Source of the DNA: Halichondria panicea
Taxonomy: Eukaryota > Porifera > Demospongiae > Suberitida > Halichondriidae
NCBI RefSeq assembly: GCF_963675165.1
Contig: NC_087387.1
Coordinates: 4,862,990 to 4,926,989, forward strand
DNA: 64,000 nt
Direction of reading: 5' to 3'
This document shows positions 23,037-47,658 of this stretch, in pieces (within the stretch, counting starts at the first letter, position 1; each line of letters begins with the position of its first letter). Under the pieces are notes generated by a model. It saw nothing but the letters and a program-made list of their open reading frames with translations, was not told the origin of the DNA and did not search any database. A program made the position numbers and the translations under genes.

Positions 23037-26000
23037 TTATGACTTAGTGTCAGCAGTCACACTAGTGTATGCCTCATTCTCTGTGGTGGGTATATACATA
23101 TCTATCGGCTGCCTTACTCCAGCGTAGGCTTCATTTATTATCATTGCCTCTTCTGCTGTCCTACTCAACCCGTTAGCGTCAGTTGCTATGTCATTGTCTT
23201 TAGTAGTGGTAACATCACCATAGGCCGGATTTAGTATTATGGGTGGACCATGTGATACAGGTGAAGGATTGGTAATATAGTCATAGGTTAACTGGGCCAT
23301 TTGTGGTTGCTCGGTTGTGCCATACGATTCGTTTGTTTCCATGGTTACTTCATTTATCCCTACCACTCCCTCGTTGCCGTAGTCACTTGTTGTGACAACA
23401 TTTCCATAGGCTTTGCTCTGAGTTAGGTTGCTGTTGGAGTCAGTTGATTCCTCGATGGTAGTATAGAGGGGCTCTTGAGTTGAAGGGACCTCTGTGCTAG
23501 AACTAATTATTGGGGCAACATTGATGTCTTCATAATACTCACTATTGGCTTGGTAGGTAACCACTTCTGAAAAATGTCATTTAATTGACAGTCTGCAAAT
23601 TAATACAATGATCTTACCTGATAGCTTAGTTCTTTTCTTGTGCATAACACACAACAATAGAACTGTTGCGGCAATTATTACTAAACCAACTGGTACTGCT
23701 ATTCCCACATAGAGTCCAACATTGTCAGCTGCTGTAGAGGGAATTTATTTATATAACAACGGTGTCAGTCAACCATGGAGCCGAGCCATGCATGCAGTAT
23801 ATGGTTGGTTGGAAGATTTAAATTTTATGGAGGAAATACTTTGGGGCGTAAATGGTTCTTCTGCTAGCCATCTTGACTGAGGGGCCAACAGCGAAGGCAT
23901 TTCTAGCGTATGAGATTTCAAAATCACGTGATTTTCAAAGTCTGATTTTCAATAATTTCAAGATTTCCAGCTGATTTTCAAGATTTAATTCATGATTTCT
24001 TTAATATGGCGTCAGTAGCAAGTATTCATTTAGATTTCTGATTTACATGTATATTATTGTGTGGATTTCATATATAGATTTCTGTAAAAAAGTCATTACT
24101 TCGTGGGTGGCTACTGGCTAGAGAGACTGGAGGATATGCCTTTTTACTCGCAAAAATGGAATGCCCAGCCTATAGCCAGAGAACGGCCAGCTGTCCTTGC
24201 TATTGGCTCGAATCCAGTTCTCTTTTCTCAACAGGCCTGTGATTCGAGGCTCTGTTTATGGAAGGCTGTGAACTCGATACCACAACTGCATGCATGGAGA
24301 CCACGTGCACTTATAAAAAGGCGTGACTTCTTGTGCCGCTAAATTTCATTTGAGAAGTTCTAGTTGGGCTGTATGAGATTTCACTTGTTGCCGGTTATCA
24401 ATCATAATAGTGAGCTATAGAGAGGAAATCATTGTATTATGTGCCTGTGCAAAATTCAGACTATATAGTGAATATTATAAACAGCGAAGACTTACAATCA
24501 CAGGTTGGATCCAATCCTGACCAGTTCCCATTCTCCATACAGGAACGGATTGAGGGCGGAGCACTGAGAACATAGCCAGATGGGCAAGTGTACACTGAGA
24601 ATGAGCCAAAGGTGGTGAGGGAGACTGTGACTTGTCCGCCATTGTTTAAGGAGCTGGGGGTTCCACAGTCAATAACTGTGTGAGAATGTTAATTACAACT
24701 TGGGGTAATTAATTAAAGTACACATTATGTAACTATCATGTATAAGTCAGTATTTGTAGATTTAGGTAAACACTGTAATAATTATGCCTAAGGCTATAGT
24801 GTCACTCTGAATTGTGGGCATCAAAATGGCTGGGAAGTATAGTATCTATAATACTGTATAGATTGACTCAAAATCCACTCACTTGTACACACTGGTGGTA
24901 AACCAGACCACTGTCCAGTAGTCTGGCAGAGCCGATCCTCTGTTGAGCTGGGAGCAAAACCCTGGTCACAAGAATAGCTGGCTATGGAGCTCAGAGTGGT
25001 GGTGGTGAGGTGGACCTGTCCATTGAGGGGATCCGACAGAGACGGACAATCAACAGCTGCATGTGGAGGAAATGGAGCTAGGTGACAACGAGATTCATAC
25101 TACTTAATAAAAACTTAATTATAGTTATACTCAACTATATACTTTTTGTTTGAATTAAGCGAGTGTTTACTCACAGGCTTTCAAATGGTACAGGCATACC
25201 ATCATCATGCACATTATAGACCTCCTCCATTCACTCACGTTCGCAAGATGGTTGGATGCCAGACCACATCCCAGTGACTAGGCAGGTTCGGGTGGAGTCT
25301 CCAGTCACTATGTAACCCTCGCTACAGGTGAAGGTTGCTACGGAGTTGATGAGGGTGGTGTCGCTGTAACTCACAGCACCGTTGCTTGGAATAGGAAGGT
25401 CACCGCACTCAACTGCATGTCAGGGTGGGGGAGTAGATATTAAAAGTATAAGAGTTCTTTTTCCGATTAATGTCTCCATATAGCTATAGTGCTGTGCTGC
25501 CTCTTTAATACAGCAACTATTAGTCTGCCCAAAGTCCAATGCATACATCTCAGAGCTACCCCCATTACTGAATCACATGCCCCTGATTATTATTTGGAAA
25601 CATGCAGGTGTATCATTTGGAAACGAATAAAATGTAATCTCGAAGTTTAAGTCTTTTTCAAGCGGTTAATCTTACTAGCTCACCATCATCGTTAATGATT
25701 GTAACTACCACTTGACCGTTGGTAGGACTAAGCTGATATTGTCTGTTACTGTTGATGGTCAAATGAAATGTTTCATCTGATTCCACACTCTGATCTGAAG
25801 TGATAGGCACGGAAAAGCACCTGCCACTTGCGGGAGTGTTCTGGTCAAGAACAATTACCATTGACCGTAAAGAGGGGTCGTAATCTCTGTCAGCCTCTGA
25901 AATCATAAATGCAATAATCTGTGTCACTTATACCTTTCTTATAACTGTGGCTGTTCCGTCAGTAAGAGTGACCATGAGTGTTACCATAAGAGTTCCCTCT

Positions 26001-26666
26001 ATGGAGCCATTTCCTTCGATCACGACACAGACTTGGCCACCCTGATCCTCGAGGAACTGATAGCTGGTCTCACCAAATCCAATTGTTAGAACTGAAGCAA
26101 AAAACAATGGTGTTAAGCAATAAAATAGTCCTCTGTTACTTTATCTGTTAACAGTACAGCATAATTTTTTGCTTACTGCCAACATTTCCAATAGTAGCTG
26201 TCTGGGGGGACATATCTGTAGGTGTAGTTGTTCCGCTCAAAAAAGCTTCAATTCTGAATGATTCAAACCCTTCCAGAGCCTCATCAGCAAGAGTCTGAAT
26301 GTTTCTACACTGCTCCAGGTCCATGCCTAGGCCGAAGGTGAGAGTCTCGACAAAAGAGGTGAAGTCGCTACCACCTGTAGTAGTACTTATTGCACCGCCA
26401 GCTCCCCCATCCAGTGTAGACAGCACGATTTCAGTTACTGATTCAGGAGTACTAGTATATGTGACACAAGCTCTTACAGTGTCACCTTCGTTCACAAGAA
26501 TAGGAGTTATCGACAATGCTGAAAAATAAATAACAATAGTTTATTGGAAAATGATCTTTAGCTTCTATAATATTATTGCGTGCAACTATATGAATTACTT
26601 ACTCCGAGCATTGATCAGGTTCGAACTGGACACCAGTAGTAGCACCAAAACGGCAATTGACTTCAT
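23037..26666 (-). CDS. Receptor D: Calx-beta/CCP membrane protein with type 2 tyrosine tail (one splice donor lost)
   Basis: Nine exons: signal peptide 26666-26603; Calx-beta-like 26518-26177; second Calx-beta 26091-25945 and 25896-25684; CCP 25412-25239, 25056-24883, 24675-24496; TM 23731-23618; tail 23566-23037. The sum is 1938 nt (645 aa), all phase 1. The TM exon encodes GLYVGIAVPVGLVIIAATV then a MHKKR stop-transfer. The 176-aa tail carries EPLYTTI, KAYGNV, LTYDYI, NPAYGDV, NEAYAGV and NEAYTSV, candidate phosphotyrosine docking sites. The three CCPs match CCP 5, 6 and 8 of receptor B (the seventh is absent) and there is no EGF. Anomaly: after 25945 the expected donor reads TTATAA; the homologous site at 40199 keeps CACAG|GTAAG. 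Without a donor, reading on meets a stop (TAA) within a few codons, so the gene may be a recent pseudogene or use another site. Confidence 0.75.
23732..24495. other. Long intron of receptor D before the TM exon
   Basis: No exon seen in about 760 bp. The start (about 23745-23790) resembles the intron between CCP 10 and 11 of receptor B (around 8160-8190), a sign that exons in between were deleted. About 23910-24010 is rich in ATTTTCAA/GATTTTC repeats. Confidence 0.45.
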
Positions 26667-26930
26667 GTTTAGATATCTACCTTTCAATCCGTGATTGAGT
26701 TTATAGTTTAGTCAGTCACAACAGAGATATCTTGCAAAGTGACGTATACAAATGTGCTGTTGTCTGGTTGTTAACACAGGCCACATGTTAGTGCCATAAC
26801 TGATTTAAGTCAGTTGGAATGAACTGCTTTGTTCTGTGGGTTTTCTGTGTCATGTTGTTAGTAGTCATCATCGCTAATACTAAATGTGTATATAGATTGT
26901 CGCCAGGAAAAGTTGCCAGGAGACTATCAT
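26667..26930. promoter_or_regulatory. Upstream region of receptor D
   Basis: Probable promoter region on the minus strand. It does not share the conserved upstream block found before receptors F and H. No clear core element seen. Confidence 0.25.
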
Positions 26931-27378
26931 GCAATGTTTTCAGAAGCCCTCTAAAGAAGGAAGCAAAGGTTGCTTATGATGTATTCAAGAGTAAAGTTAT
27001 ACAGAGGGGATCTGTCCCTCTGATGTTTCCACGAGAATGTTGATCCATAGGCAAGGATATGCTTTTCTACATTATTTTCTGTGGTGGGTATAATTATAGA
27101 GTCTACATGCATATCTATCGACTAGCGTAGGCTTATATCATCGTCACTTCTGCAATGTTTTCAGAAGCCCTCTAAAGAAGGAAGCAAAGGTTGCTTATGA
27201 TGTATTCAAGAGTAAAGTTATACAGAGGGGATCCGTCCCTCTGATGTTTTCATGAGAATGTTGATCCATAGGCGAGGATATGCTTTTCTACATTATTTTC
27301 TGTGGTGGGTATATATAATTATAGAGTCTACATGCATATCTATCGACTAGCGTAAGCTTATATCATCGTCACTTCTGC
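26931..27378. repeat. Tandem duplication of a ~220-bp unit
   Basis: Units 26931-27150 and 27152-27378 are nearly identical, starting GCAATGTTTTCAGAAGCCC and ending TCATCGTCACTTCT, with few substitutions and small indels. The 3' third of each unit is a decayed piece of the type 2 tail exon. A partial third copy lies at about 40496-40640. Confidence 0.85.
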
Positions 27379-27560
27379 TGTAAATGTCCCGCTTAGCGTC
27401 AGTTGTTGCATGTGACTATCTTTAGTGGTGCATGGTAGCATTACCATAGGCCGAGTATAAGTATCGTGGGTACGTACTGTAGAGGTGAAGGTGTGGGTAG
27501 AGGTGAAGGACTGGCGATATGGTCGTAGGTTAACAGGAACATTTGTGGTTGCATGGTCTG
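27299..27560 (-). pseudogene. Decayed type 2 cytoplasmic-tail exon, copy 1
   Basis: On the minus strand this matches the receptor D tail exon region 23080-23310 (sequence around TAGCGTCAGTTG, ACCATAGGCCG and GGTTAAC) but with many indels and stops. No splice acceptor or TM exon adjoins it. A second relic of the same kind is at 40556-40800. Confidence 0.75.
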
Positions 27561-28400
27561 TATACAGTAACGTGAAAACATTGTACACTGAACACAGGAT
27601 AGCCAACCGTAGAGGGCACTCAATTGAACACTGTTGCCTGCACAAAGCTTCAGAATCTGGGGAATAGATTGCAATTTGTTGTGCACAGGAAAGACACAAG
27701 CAATCAGGTATAGACACATCATATTTGATATTTCGGAGGTATCATACACACAACTATAGACCTGGTTCGATTTTCACATTGTGGCAGACTTCACTCACTA
27801 GAGTTGCATCTCATTATGACGTATCGATGGAAAACCTCCTCTGGAACATCTAAGTGCATGTTCAATTGTGAAGCACTGTCCACAAACACAGTGGGATCGA
27901 GGTTATTTTAGCCTGTGAGATTTGGCAGAAGATTGCTCTATTATTTCTTCCAGTGGTTTAAAATGTTTGGAGTAGTTTTGCCTTTGCCAAATACGTCCAC
28001 CTGCTAGAAAGACCATGTGCATGTCGAATGCAGCAAATTAACTGGGTGACTATAATAGCTATTGTTTCAATTCCTCCATCTACGCACAATATTATAACAT
28101 AATAGTCATCACACTATAATATAGTTGGTTTAGGGTCTGGTCTTTCATTAATCTAGATGACACACTTGCATTACTATGCATTGCTGCATGTATTAAACGA
28201 TAGTAAGCCAATTAGAACTTTTATTAAACGATAGCGCATGCGATAAATTTGTTACAAAATAAAGTCTCACAAGTGTGTACAATCATGTAGCTATTTGTAT
28301 ATATACACATGTTCTGTGCTCAGTTAGTAAAATGTATAGTCAGTGTCAGCGTTCCTAATGTATTTATGACTCAGTGTCAGCAGTCACACTAGTGTATGCC
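27561..28400. other. Spacer between tail relic and receptor E
   Basis: No coding exon. The whole stretch, including GACCTGGTTCGATTTTCAC and CCAAATACGTCCACCTGC, returns at about 40800-41620 before receptor F and partly at about 62370-62790 before receptor I, so it is the duplicated 3' flank of the type 2 tail exon. It contains the poly(A) signal listed separately. Confidence 0.6.
28220..28225 (-). terminator. Poly(A) signal AATAAA, receptor E
   Basis: AATAAA on the minus strand about 176 nt after the receptor E stop, in a block conserved at the same place downstream of receptors F (41450-41455) and I (62615-62620). Confidence 0.5.
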
Positions 28401-40250
<11,850 letters not shown>

Positions 40251-40555
40251 CTGTGTGAGAATGTTAATTACAAATTGGTAATTGTGATTAGTAGTAACTA
40301 TCATGTAAGTCAGGTAAGCTTACGTAATTACGCTGTGAATAAGAAATTTGCAAAAGCAATTAATTTTTGATGTGCGAAACTATACAACATACTACGTATA
40401 TACTAGATCTACTCGCATTATGTCTTAACCCTTTACATGCATATGTGACAGGGCCTAGGAAAACAACCCTTATGAAGCAAACTAATTAATTCTTCCCTCT
40501 GATGTTTCCACGAGAATGTTGATCTATAGGTGAGGACATGCTTTTCTACATTATT
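40251..40555. other. Duplicated intron fragment upstream of receptor E
   Basis: 40251-40445 is nearly identical to the receptor E intron 38570-38765 that precedes the homologous CCP exon. 40496-40555 matches the tandem unit at 26931. So the 5' end of receptor E was replaced by a patchwork of family fragments; no signal peptide exon is seen. Confidence 0.6.
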
Positions 40556-40800
40556 TTCTGTGGTGGGTATAATTATAGAATCTACACTGCATATCTATCG
40601 ACTGCATTTCAGCGTAGGCTTCATCGTCACTTCCCCGCTTAGCGTCAGTTGCCTTGACTATCTTTAGTGGTGGTAACATTACCATAGGCCGAGTAAGTAT
40701 CGTGGGTACGTACTGTAGAGGTGAAGGTGTGGGTAGAGGTGAAGGACTGGCGATATGGTCGTAGGTTAACAGGAACATTTGTGGTTGCATGGTCTGTATA
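40556..40800 (-). pseudogene. Decayed type 2 cytoplasmic-tail exon, copy 2
   Basis: Near-identical to the relic at 27299-27560 and homologous to the receptor D tail exon, with the same disruptive indels, so both relics were copied after decay began. No open frame of useful length. Confidence 0.75.
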
Positions 40801-41636
40801 CAGTAACATGAAAACATGCACACTGAACACAGGATAGCCAACCGTAGAGGGCATGACTCATTTGAACACTGTTGCACAAAGCTTCAGAATCTGGGGAATA
40901 GATTGCAATTTGTTGTGCACAGGAAAAGAGCTAACAGACCCAAGCAATTAGGTAGACACATCGTATTTGATATTTCGGAGGTATCATATGCACAACTATA
41001 GACCTGGTTCGATTTTCACATTGTGGCAGACTTCACTCATTAGACTCATTATGACGTATCGATGAAAAACGTACATGTTCAAGATCAATTGTGAAGCACT
41101 GTCCACAAACACAGTGCATGGGATCGAGGCTATATTTAGCTATAATTATAGTGAGATTTGGCAGAAAGATGTTCTTATTGTTTCTATTATTTATTCCAGT
41201 GCATGTTTTTTTGCCTTTGCCAAATACGTCCACCTGCTAGAAAGACCATAATTATACATACCGAATGCAGCAAAATTAACTGGGTGACTATAATAGCTAT
41301 TGTTTCAATTCCTCCATCTACGCACAATTACATAATAGTCATCACACTATATAGTTGGTTTAGGGTCTGGTCTTTCATTAATCTAGATAACACACTTGCA
41401 TAACTACGCATTGCTGCATGTATTAAACAATAGTAAGCCAATTAGAACTTTTATTAAACGATAGCGCATGCGATAAATTTGTTACAAAATAAAGTCTCAC
41501 AAGTGTGTACAATCATGTAGCTATTAATTTTGTATATATACGATGTGTTCTGTGCTCAGTTAGTAAAATGTATAGTCAGTGTCAGCATTCCTAATGTATT
41601 TATGACTCAGTGTCAGCAGTCACACTAGTGTATGCC
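40801..41636. other. Duplicated spacer downstream of receptor F
   Basis: Parallel to 27561-28400 with small indels; non-coding. Contains the poly(A) signal of receptor F. Confidence 0.6.
41450..41455 (-). terminator. Poly(A) signal AATAAA, receptor F
   Basis: AATAAA on the minus strand about 180 nt after the receptor F stop, in the conserved 3' flank shared with receptors E and I. Confidence 0.5.
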
Positions 41637-44600
41637 TCATTCTCTGTGGTTATTAGTGGTGGTAACATCGGTATAGGCCGGGTTAAGTATCGTGAGTGGA
41701 TCGTGTGATACAGATGAAGGATTGGCAATCAGTTGTGGTTGCTTGGTGGTGCCGTATGCGTTGTTTGTTTTCATGGTTACTTCATTTATCCCTCCCATTC
41801 CCTCGTTTACGTAGTAGTAATCATCTGTTGTGATAACATCCCCGTAGGCATTACTCTCAGTTAGGTTGCTGTTTGAGATAGAAGATTCCTCGATGGTAGT
41901 ATAGAGGGGCTCTTGAGTTGAAGGGACCTCTGTGCTAGAGCTAATTATCGGGGCAACATTGATGTCTTCATAATACTCACTATTGGCTTGGTAGGTAACC
42001 ACTTCTGAAATAATTAATATTAATTGACAGTCTTCATATATCTTTAGCTACCTGGTTGCTTGTGTTTTTTAGCTCTTTGCTTGTATATAACACACAACAA
42101 TAGAACTGTTGCGGTAATCATTACTAAACCAACTGGTACTGCTATTCCCACATAGAGTCCAACATTGTCAGCTGCTGCAGTAGTAAAACCACCGTCACAC
42201 GTCACAGTTGCCACTGAACCAGGTTGGGTACTGTTGGTGAATGCAATATCTCCGTTAGCAACGGTGGTGATGTCAGGGCATTGGATAACTGCAGGGAGAG
42301 AATTAGTCGAGTGATTTTTTGCAACTGGCTATTTTAGGTAGGAGTGTGTGTATGAATGTGTATATTCAAACACACATTTATATATCAGCCCTCAATTATG
42401 ATCAGGGTTTTGCACTTTGTTGCTGTAATTGTATTCTATAACCTCGAGTATAGCCACTGAGAAGGGAAAAGTGGTCTGGTATTTCTATTTGCACATGCGT
42501 ATCAATTACCAAGACAATCGCATACTATAGTGTACCGTTTGGTTTTCTTATTTCGAATTTGACCACTTGATCGATCAATTAAACCACAGGGGTTTCCTAT
42601 ACACTCACTCTGTGGTTAAGCAAGCCCAAGTATAAATGATGAGAGCTATTGTGATTACACGTACGCGTAAAGCAGTAAGCACCAGGCCAAATTTTCAGCA
42701 GTCTGCCATTAGCACGCACTACTATTCATACTGTGCTGTATACAAAATTTGAGCCCTTGAACCTTTCCGCAAACTGCTACGATATCTATTTGCTATAGTT
42801 GGAATGTGAATTGGGGCTGAAGCCTGTTATTGTTGACATTAATTCCATACCAAATGATTCCCCCGTGTTTCTCTTTGTAAGGCATATCACCGGCATTGTA
42901 CTGTCACTAAGGTGGAGTGTTGGTGTACAACATCTATTTGCTGCGTTGTCTAGTGTAAGATATCAATAATAATTGTTTAACTGTTATTTAGTAAACTGTG
43001 TCCTAGTTGCATTAGCATAGTGTCGAAACATATAGTTCTAGATCTGTTGCAATCGCCTCTGGTTGCTATGATTATATATGATTATATATATCGAGACATC
43101 TTAACGCATTTGAGATGCAGATTTTGTATGCTATTGATTGTGTGTACTGTATTAATACCTGAAGCAGGAGCGTAACCAGGATTTTTTGGAAGAGGGGGCA
43201 AAACTCACCAGCCGCGCAGCGCACCAAAATGTTGACAGGAAGCCACGCCTCTTAATTGTGACGTCATAATTGACTTATCTATAATTATACTTGGGTGTGG
43301 CCTGATGTTTTATTGCATCATAGATTGAAGGTCTAACTCTTCAATCTATGATTGCATAGAAGAAGCAGTTTAGCAAAGAACAAGAACTGTCATAGATTTA
43401 GACCAGAATAGCTCACAATTTAGAGACTAAATTGTTTTGCTTGCCTACTAGCTAGCTAACTGCAGCAAGATCTGGAAGAAAGGGAGTGCTCAGCAAGATA
43501 ATCAGCTACACTAACCTGAGCTGAGTAGTAGAGATCCAGAAAAAGGGGGGGCATTTGCCCCCTTTGCCACCCCCTGGCTACGCCACTGTCAGAAGAGTAT
43601 ACGTATGTACAGAGGATGCATTGCCAACCAGGGTGATGAGGAGTAGGTGGGTATGCAGTATAGTGTGGTTTGTGAAGTATGTGTGCCAAGTTTTGTTGAA
43701 ATCGGAGGGGCAGGGTCCATTAATGGATATAATACTAATTCCCTTACGTTCACAAGTGGGCTCATCGTCTGTCCATTCTCCTGTAATCTGACATGTAAGG
43801 GAGCTTTGTCCACTGAGTCTGTAGCCATCACTGCACTGTACTGTGGCTACCGAACTAGTCCTGTAGCCGTTGGTAGTGTTGATCGTGCCCTGAGACACTT
43901 CTAGCTCGGGGCATAATATCTCTGCAGGAGGTGCAAGATTAAATGAGCATCGATTGCAGGACAACGGCCACGGTAGCTCCACGCAGTGTTTTCATACAAG
44001 TACTAATCTATAGTCTTTATACATAATTATCTGTTGCCACTAATAATGTGAGTACTCACCTTCACAAGTTGGGATATTTCCTGACCATGAACCGGTTTGT
44101 TGACAAATTCTGACCGTCGGTCCGTTGATCATGAAGCCAGAGTTACAGCCGTATGTTGCTTGAGAATTGAACACCACACTGCTGAGCAATAGAGTTCCAT
44201 TCACAGGAGGGCTCAGACCATCACAGACCACAACTGGATTAAATTTCAGTCGTGCATGTATAATATTACTGGTGGTGTTTGTATTATGGGGGTATATCTG
44301 TGCATGCTATTATTCCTACAACAACTATTATAGTATCTATATAAATCTATATACTGGCACAGAAAGGAGGCCCATTGCTCCACATTGAGTTAGATTGGCA
44401 GACAGTTGTAGAGGAACCTCTGAGATCGTAACCACTGTTGCAACTGTACATAGCTTCGGATTGGAATGTGCTACTACCGACAGTGACGGCTCCATTCTCA
44501 GGGTCGACTAGGTCTGCGCACTCAATAACTATAGTGATAAGGAATTAAATAGAGTATAAGTATGTATTATACTTGTCAGTTTATTTGCTAAGCTTCCTTA

Positions 44601-46082
44601 TTATAATGATACATACAGCACTTACTTTCACAGGTAGCAGCAGTTCCTGACCATTGTGAATTGGCCTCGCAGTTTCTGATATTATTTCCATTTAGCTCAT
44701 AACCTTCATTACAACTATACGTTGCCGTGGTGTCTCCATTGATTCCAACCTGAATGTTCACTTCTCCATTGTCTGGATTCTGTAATGTAGGGCACTCTAT
44801 CACTGCAACAGAGAGGCAATGTGATTACACATTCTATTAATAGGTTCAGTGAATTTGATATGTTTACTCTACGTAAGGCTCTGCTTTAATACATTATAGT
44901 GCATGGCTATAGTTACGCGGTAATATAATGTGGAAACTCCTTTTAACATTGGAGAACAAAGATTTGGCCAGAATGACCTTTGTTGAGGGGTTATTTGTAC
45001 ATTTAACTGTTCTGAGTGTTGTCACGCCTATATTATACAGTTGGCTCCTTTTTCAGGGGTGGCGGTTAAAAGGGCTCCCTGCACTGTATGCTTCCTCAAT
45101 TATAGGTAAATCTTTTACCATCTATAAAATTATTATTATATATGTATAAGAGTTTTCTCACCCTGACATCTTGGTGCAATTTCCGACCATGTTTCGTTTG
45201 CCTGACACATTCTAATTTGAGGACCGTTAACCAGCTCAAAATTAGTATGCAAGAGTATGTAGCCGTGCCTGGGAACAGATTAGAGGACACCTCAACGATC
45301 CCATTCTCCGGATTGCTTAGCTCCCCACAACTGACAGCTGTATATAGTATAGGATACAAAAAATTAATGCTGTGCTTCGTTTAGATAACTTATAAGTAAG
45401 TATATAACTTGTCCAATAGCCCTGAGGAAGCTAATTCATTATGTGTTTTGATGATTCGGTTGATCAATCTTTAAACGATATAAGGGTACACTTACGTGTG
45501 CAAGAGGGTGCTGTGAGTGACCACGCCCTGTTGGCCTGACAGGTCCTCACAGGAGTTCCCGTGAGGTCATAACCTGCGTCACATTCGTATTCTGCAGTGT
45601 CCTCAAACATAGTTTCACCGTTGGGGTATCGCACAAGTCCATTAGTCGGATCGGCTAGGAATAGACAAGTAACCGCTGCATATAGAAAGGTTTGCCTAAA
45701 ACAGTGGGATTACTCTATCAGCTATTTGGAACTTTTGAAAAGAGCAGAACTACCAACGCTGGGTCAGAGAAGGGCATTGGCCAGTCTGCACCATTTATTC
45801 AAAATTATGTATAATATAAGTTACTATGAGGACACACCTAAGAAGAGACAATTAACATACAATACAAGATATGTTAACAATCTGTCTCTGACTCCAGTAT
45901 CATGCAGAACATTGGTCCATAGTAACTCCTTTTTCCCAAGGACCATTGAACTGTGGAACAGGATTATGGCAAATTGTGAACTTATAATCAGCACTTGTAC
46001 TCCCTTAAAATATATTATTTAAATCTATGCTTAATGACCCTGTAGTACTTAGCATTCTTTGAATAGGTAGTTATACTATATA

Positions 46083-46121
<39 letters not shown>

Positions 46122-47614
46122 TTAGGGTACTAACTTATTAGCTTCTGCTATTTTATTGTATCCTGGCTTTGCCGAATTGTTAAAATATATATATATATAT
46201 ATAGAGAAAACGTGGTACCGTACATAATGAAAGCACCGCGGGTGCTGATGCCTCGGTGGAGGTGCCAAAGCTACATAACATAAAACTACTAATAGCTAGC
46301 TTTTATACACACATTGATTATGATGAATTTTGCTGCATGCAATCAACCAAATAGTGGGTAATGATCAACCATGATTGTTGTTAAAAACGATCGATGCCAA
46401 AAGTTCAAGTCTAAAATTAATGGCTGCAAGTATAGATATAAGAAGGGAGAGGGATGGGAAACGCTACGTAAATAGCATTGATGATCCGCGTTTCGGTCAA
46501 TGTTTTCTTCTTTATTTCCTCCAACCCATGCTTTTAGTTAGTACTAGGCTATAAACTAGCTACTGAGCTCCATGTATTAGCAATGGCTAGTGGAACAGTC
46601 ACAACAAGGTAGCAGCAATAGTTAGTGAGACCCTCCAAGCAGTAAAAAGCAGCTTGGACAGCAAATTCTTGAGAGGAGCTCTGTCTGTACCGTTGAGTAT
46701 TCCAGTACAGTCACAGACATGATAGAGAATTATGGAAATGTAGCAAAGTTCTGTCGTAAATTACTGTGCCGATACGATGAACCAACTATCAATGAATACA
46801 AAGAGACATTTACCTACATTCAATCATTGATGTAACTTTCTAAATGGGTACACAAAAAGTCTGCTTTTAAAAACCAGCCTTTTTACTAAAACAAAAATGA
46901 ACATTACTTACCAACCTAAAGCCAAGTGGCTTTGATTTTACTTGCATACAATGCCCAGCTACTTAAGAAAGAGGGAATTATTAATATTTTGGGCTGTAGT
47001 CACAGCCTCTCCTTGTAGAAGGTACATAAATCCACTAGATAGAGCCGAAACGATAATACAACACTCAAAAAACTGCCTTTGAAAGTTTTCAAGCTCTTGG
47101 TGAGATACACAACGCTTCTATATGATGCACAGTAGGTGTGGATGCTCAGCACAGTACTAAGAGTCCCAGTGGGGAGCTGTGAATGATAGTAATAACATTT
47201 CCCGCTGGGTTGGCGGGGTGTCTAGAGCCGAAACCCGGATCAACCTTTTGGCATTACACAGAAGTGATTGTGCGCACGTGCTCCGTTTCCCATCCCTCTC
47301 CCTTCTTATATCTATGCTGCAAGTCAGCAGAGCCTTGCAGCTCTCTGCTCACTCTTGCAGCTACCAATAGCTAGCGTTCTAGTGCAGAGCTAACTACTAA
47401 GTAGAGCAGTAACACTCGGTGAACAAGCTTTGCTACGGACTCTTCTGAAAAGGCTGCAATGGCATTCCAAGTAAGCAAAACTAGGCATAACTGGAGAACG
47501 AAGCATTATTTTACAAATCCATGAATTAAAATCCAAGTAAACATGACTAGAAGCCTATAGAAACTCTTACTTGCACTTGATTCATCCTTGAGCAGCTGTA
47601 GCGGTCTACACACA

Positions 47615-47658
<44 letters not shown>

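Noticed and set aside
26819-27043. Plus-strand 74-codon frame with a hydrophobic start (MNCFVLWVFCVMLLVV), like a small secreted peptide
   Set aside because: Its second half lies in the 220-bp tandem repeat that includes a decayed antisense tail exon. No splice context or paralog frame supports it.
45597-45684. N-terminal extension of the retrotransposon frame
   Set aside because: It is the antisense of a receptor F CCP exon; only the part from about 45685 is LINE-derived.
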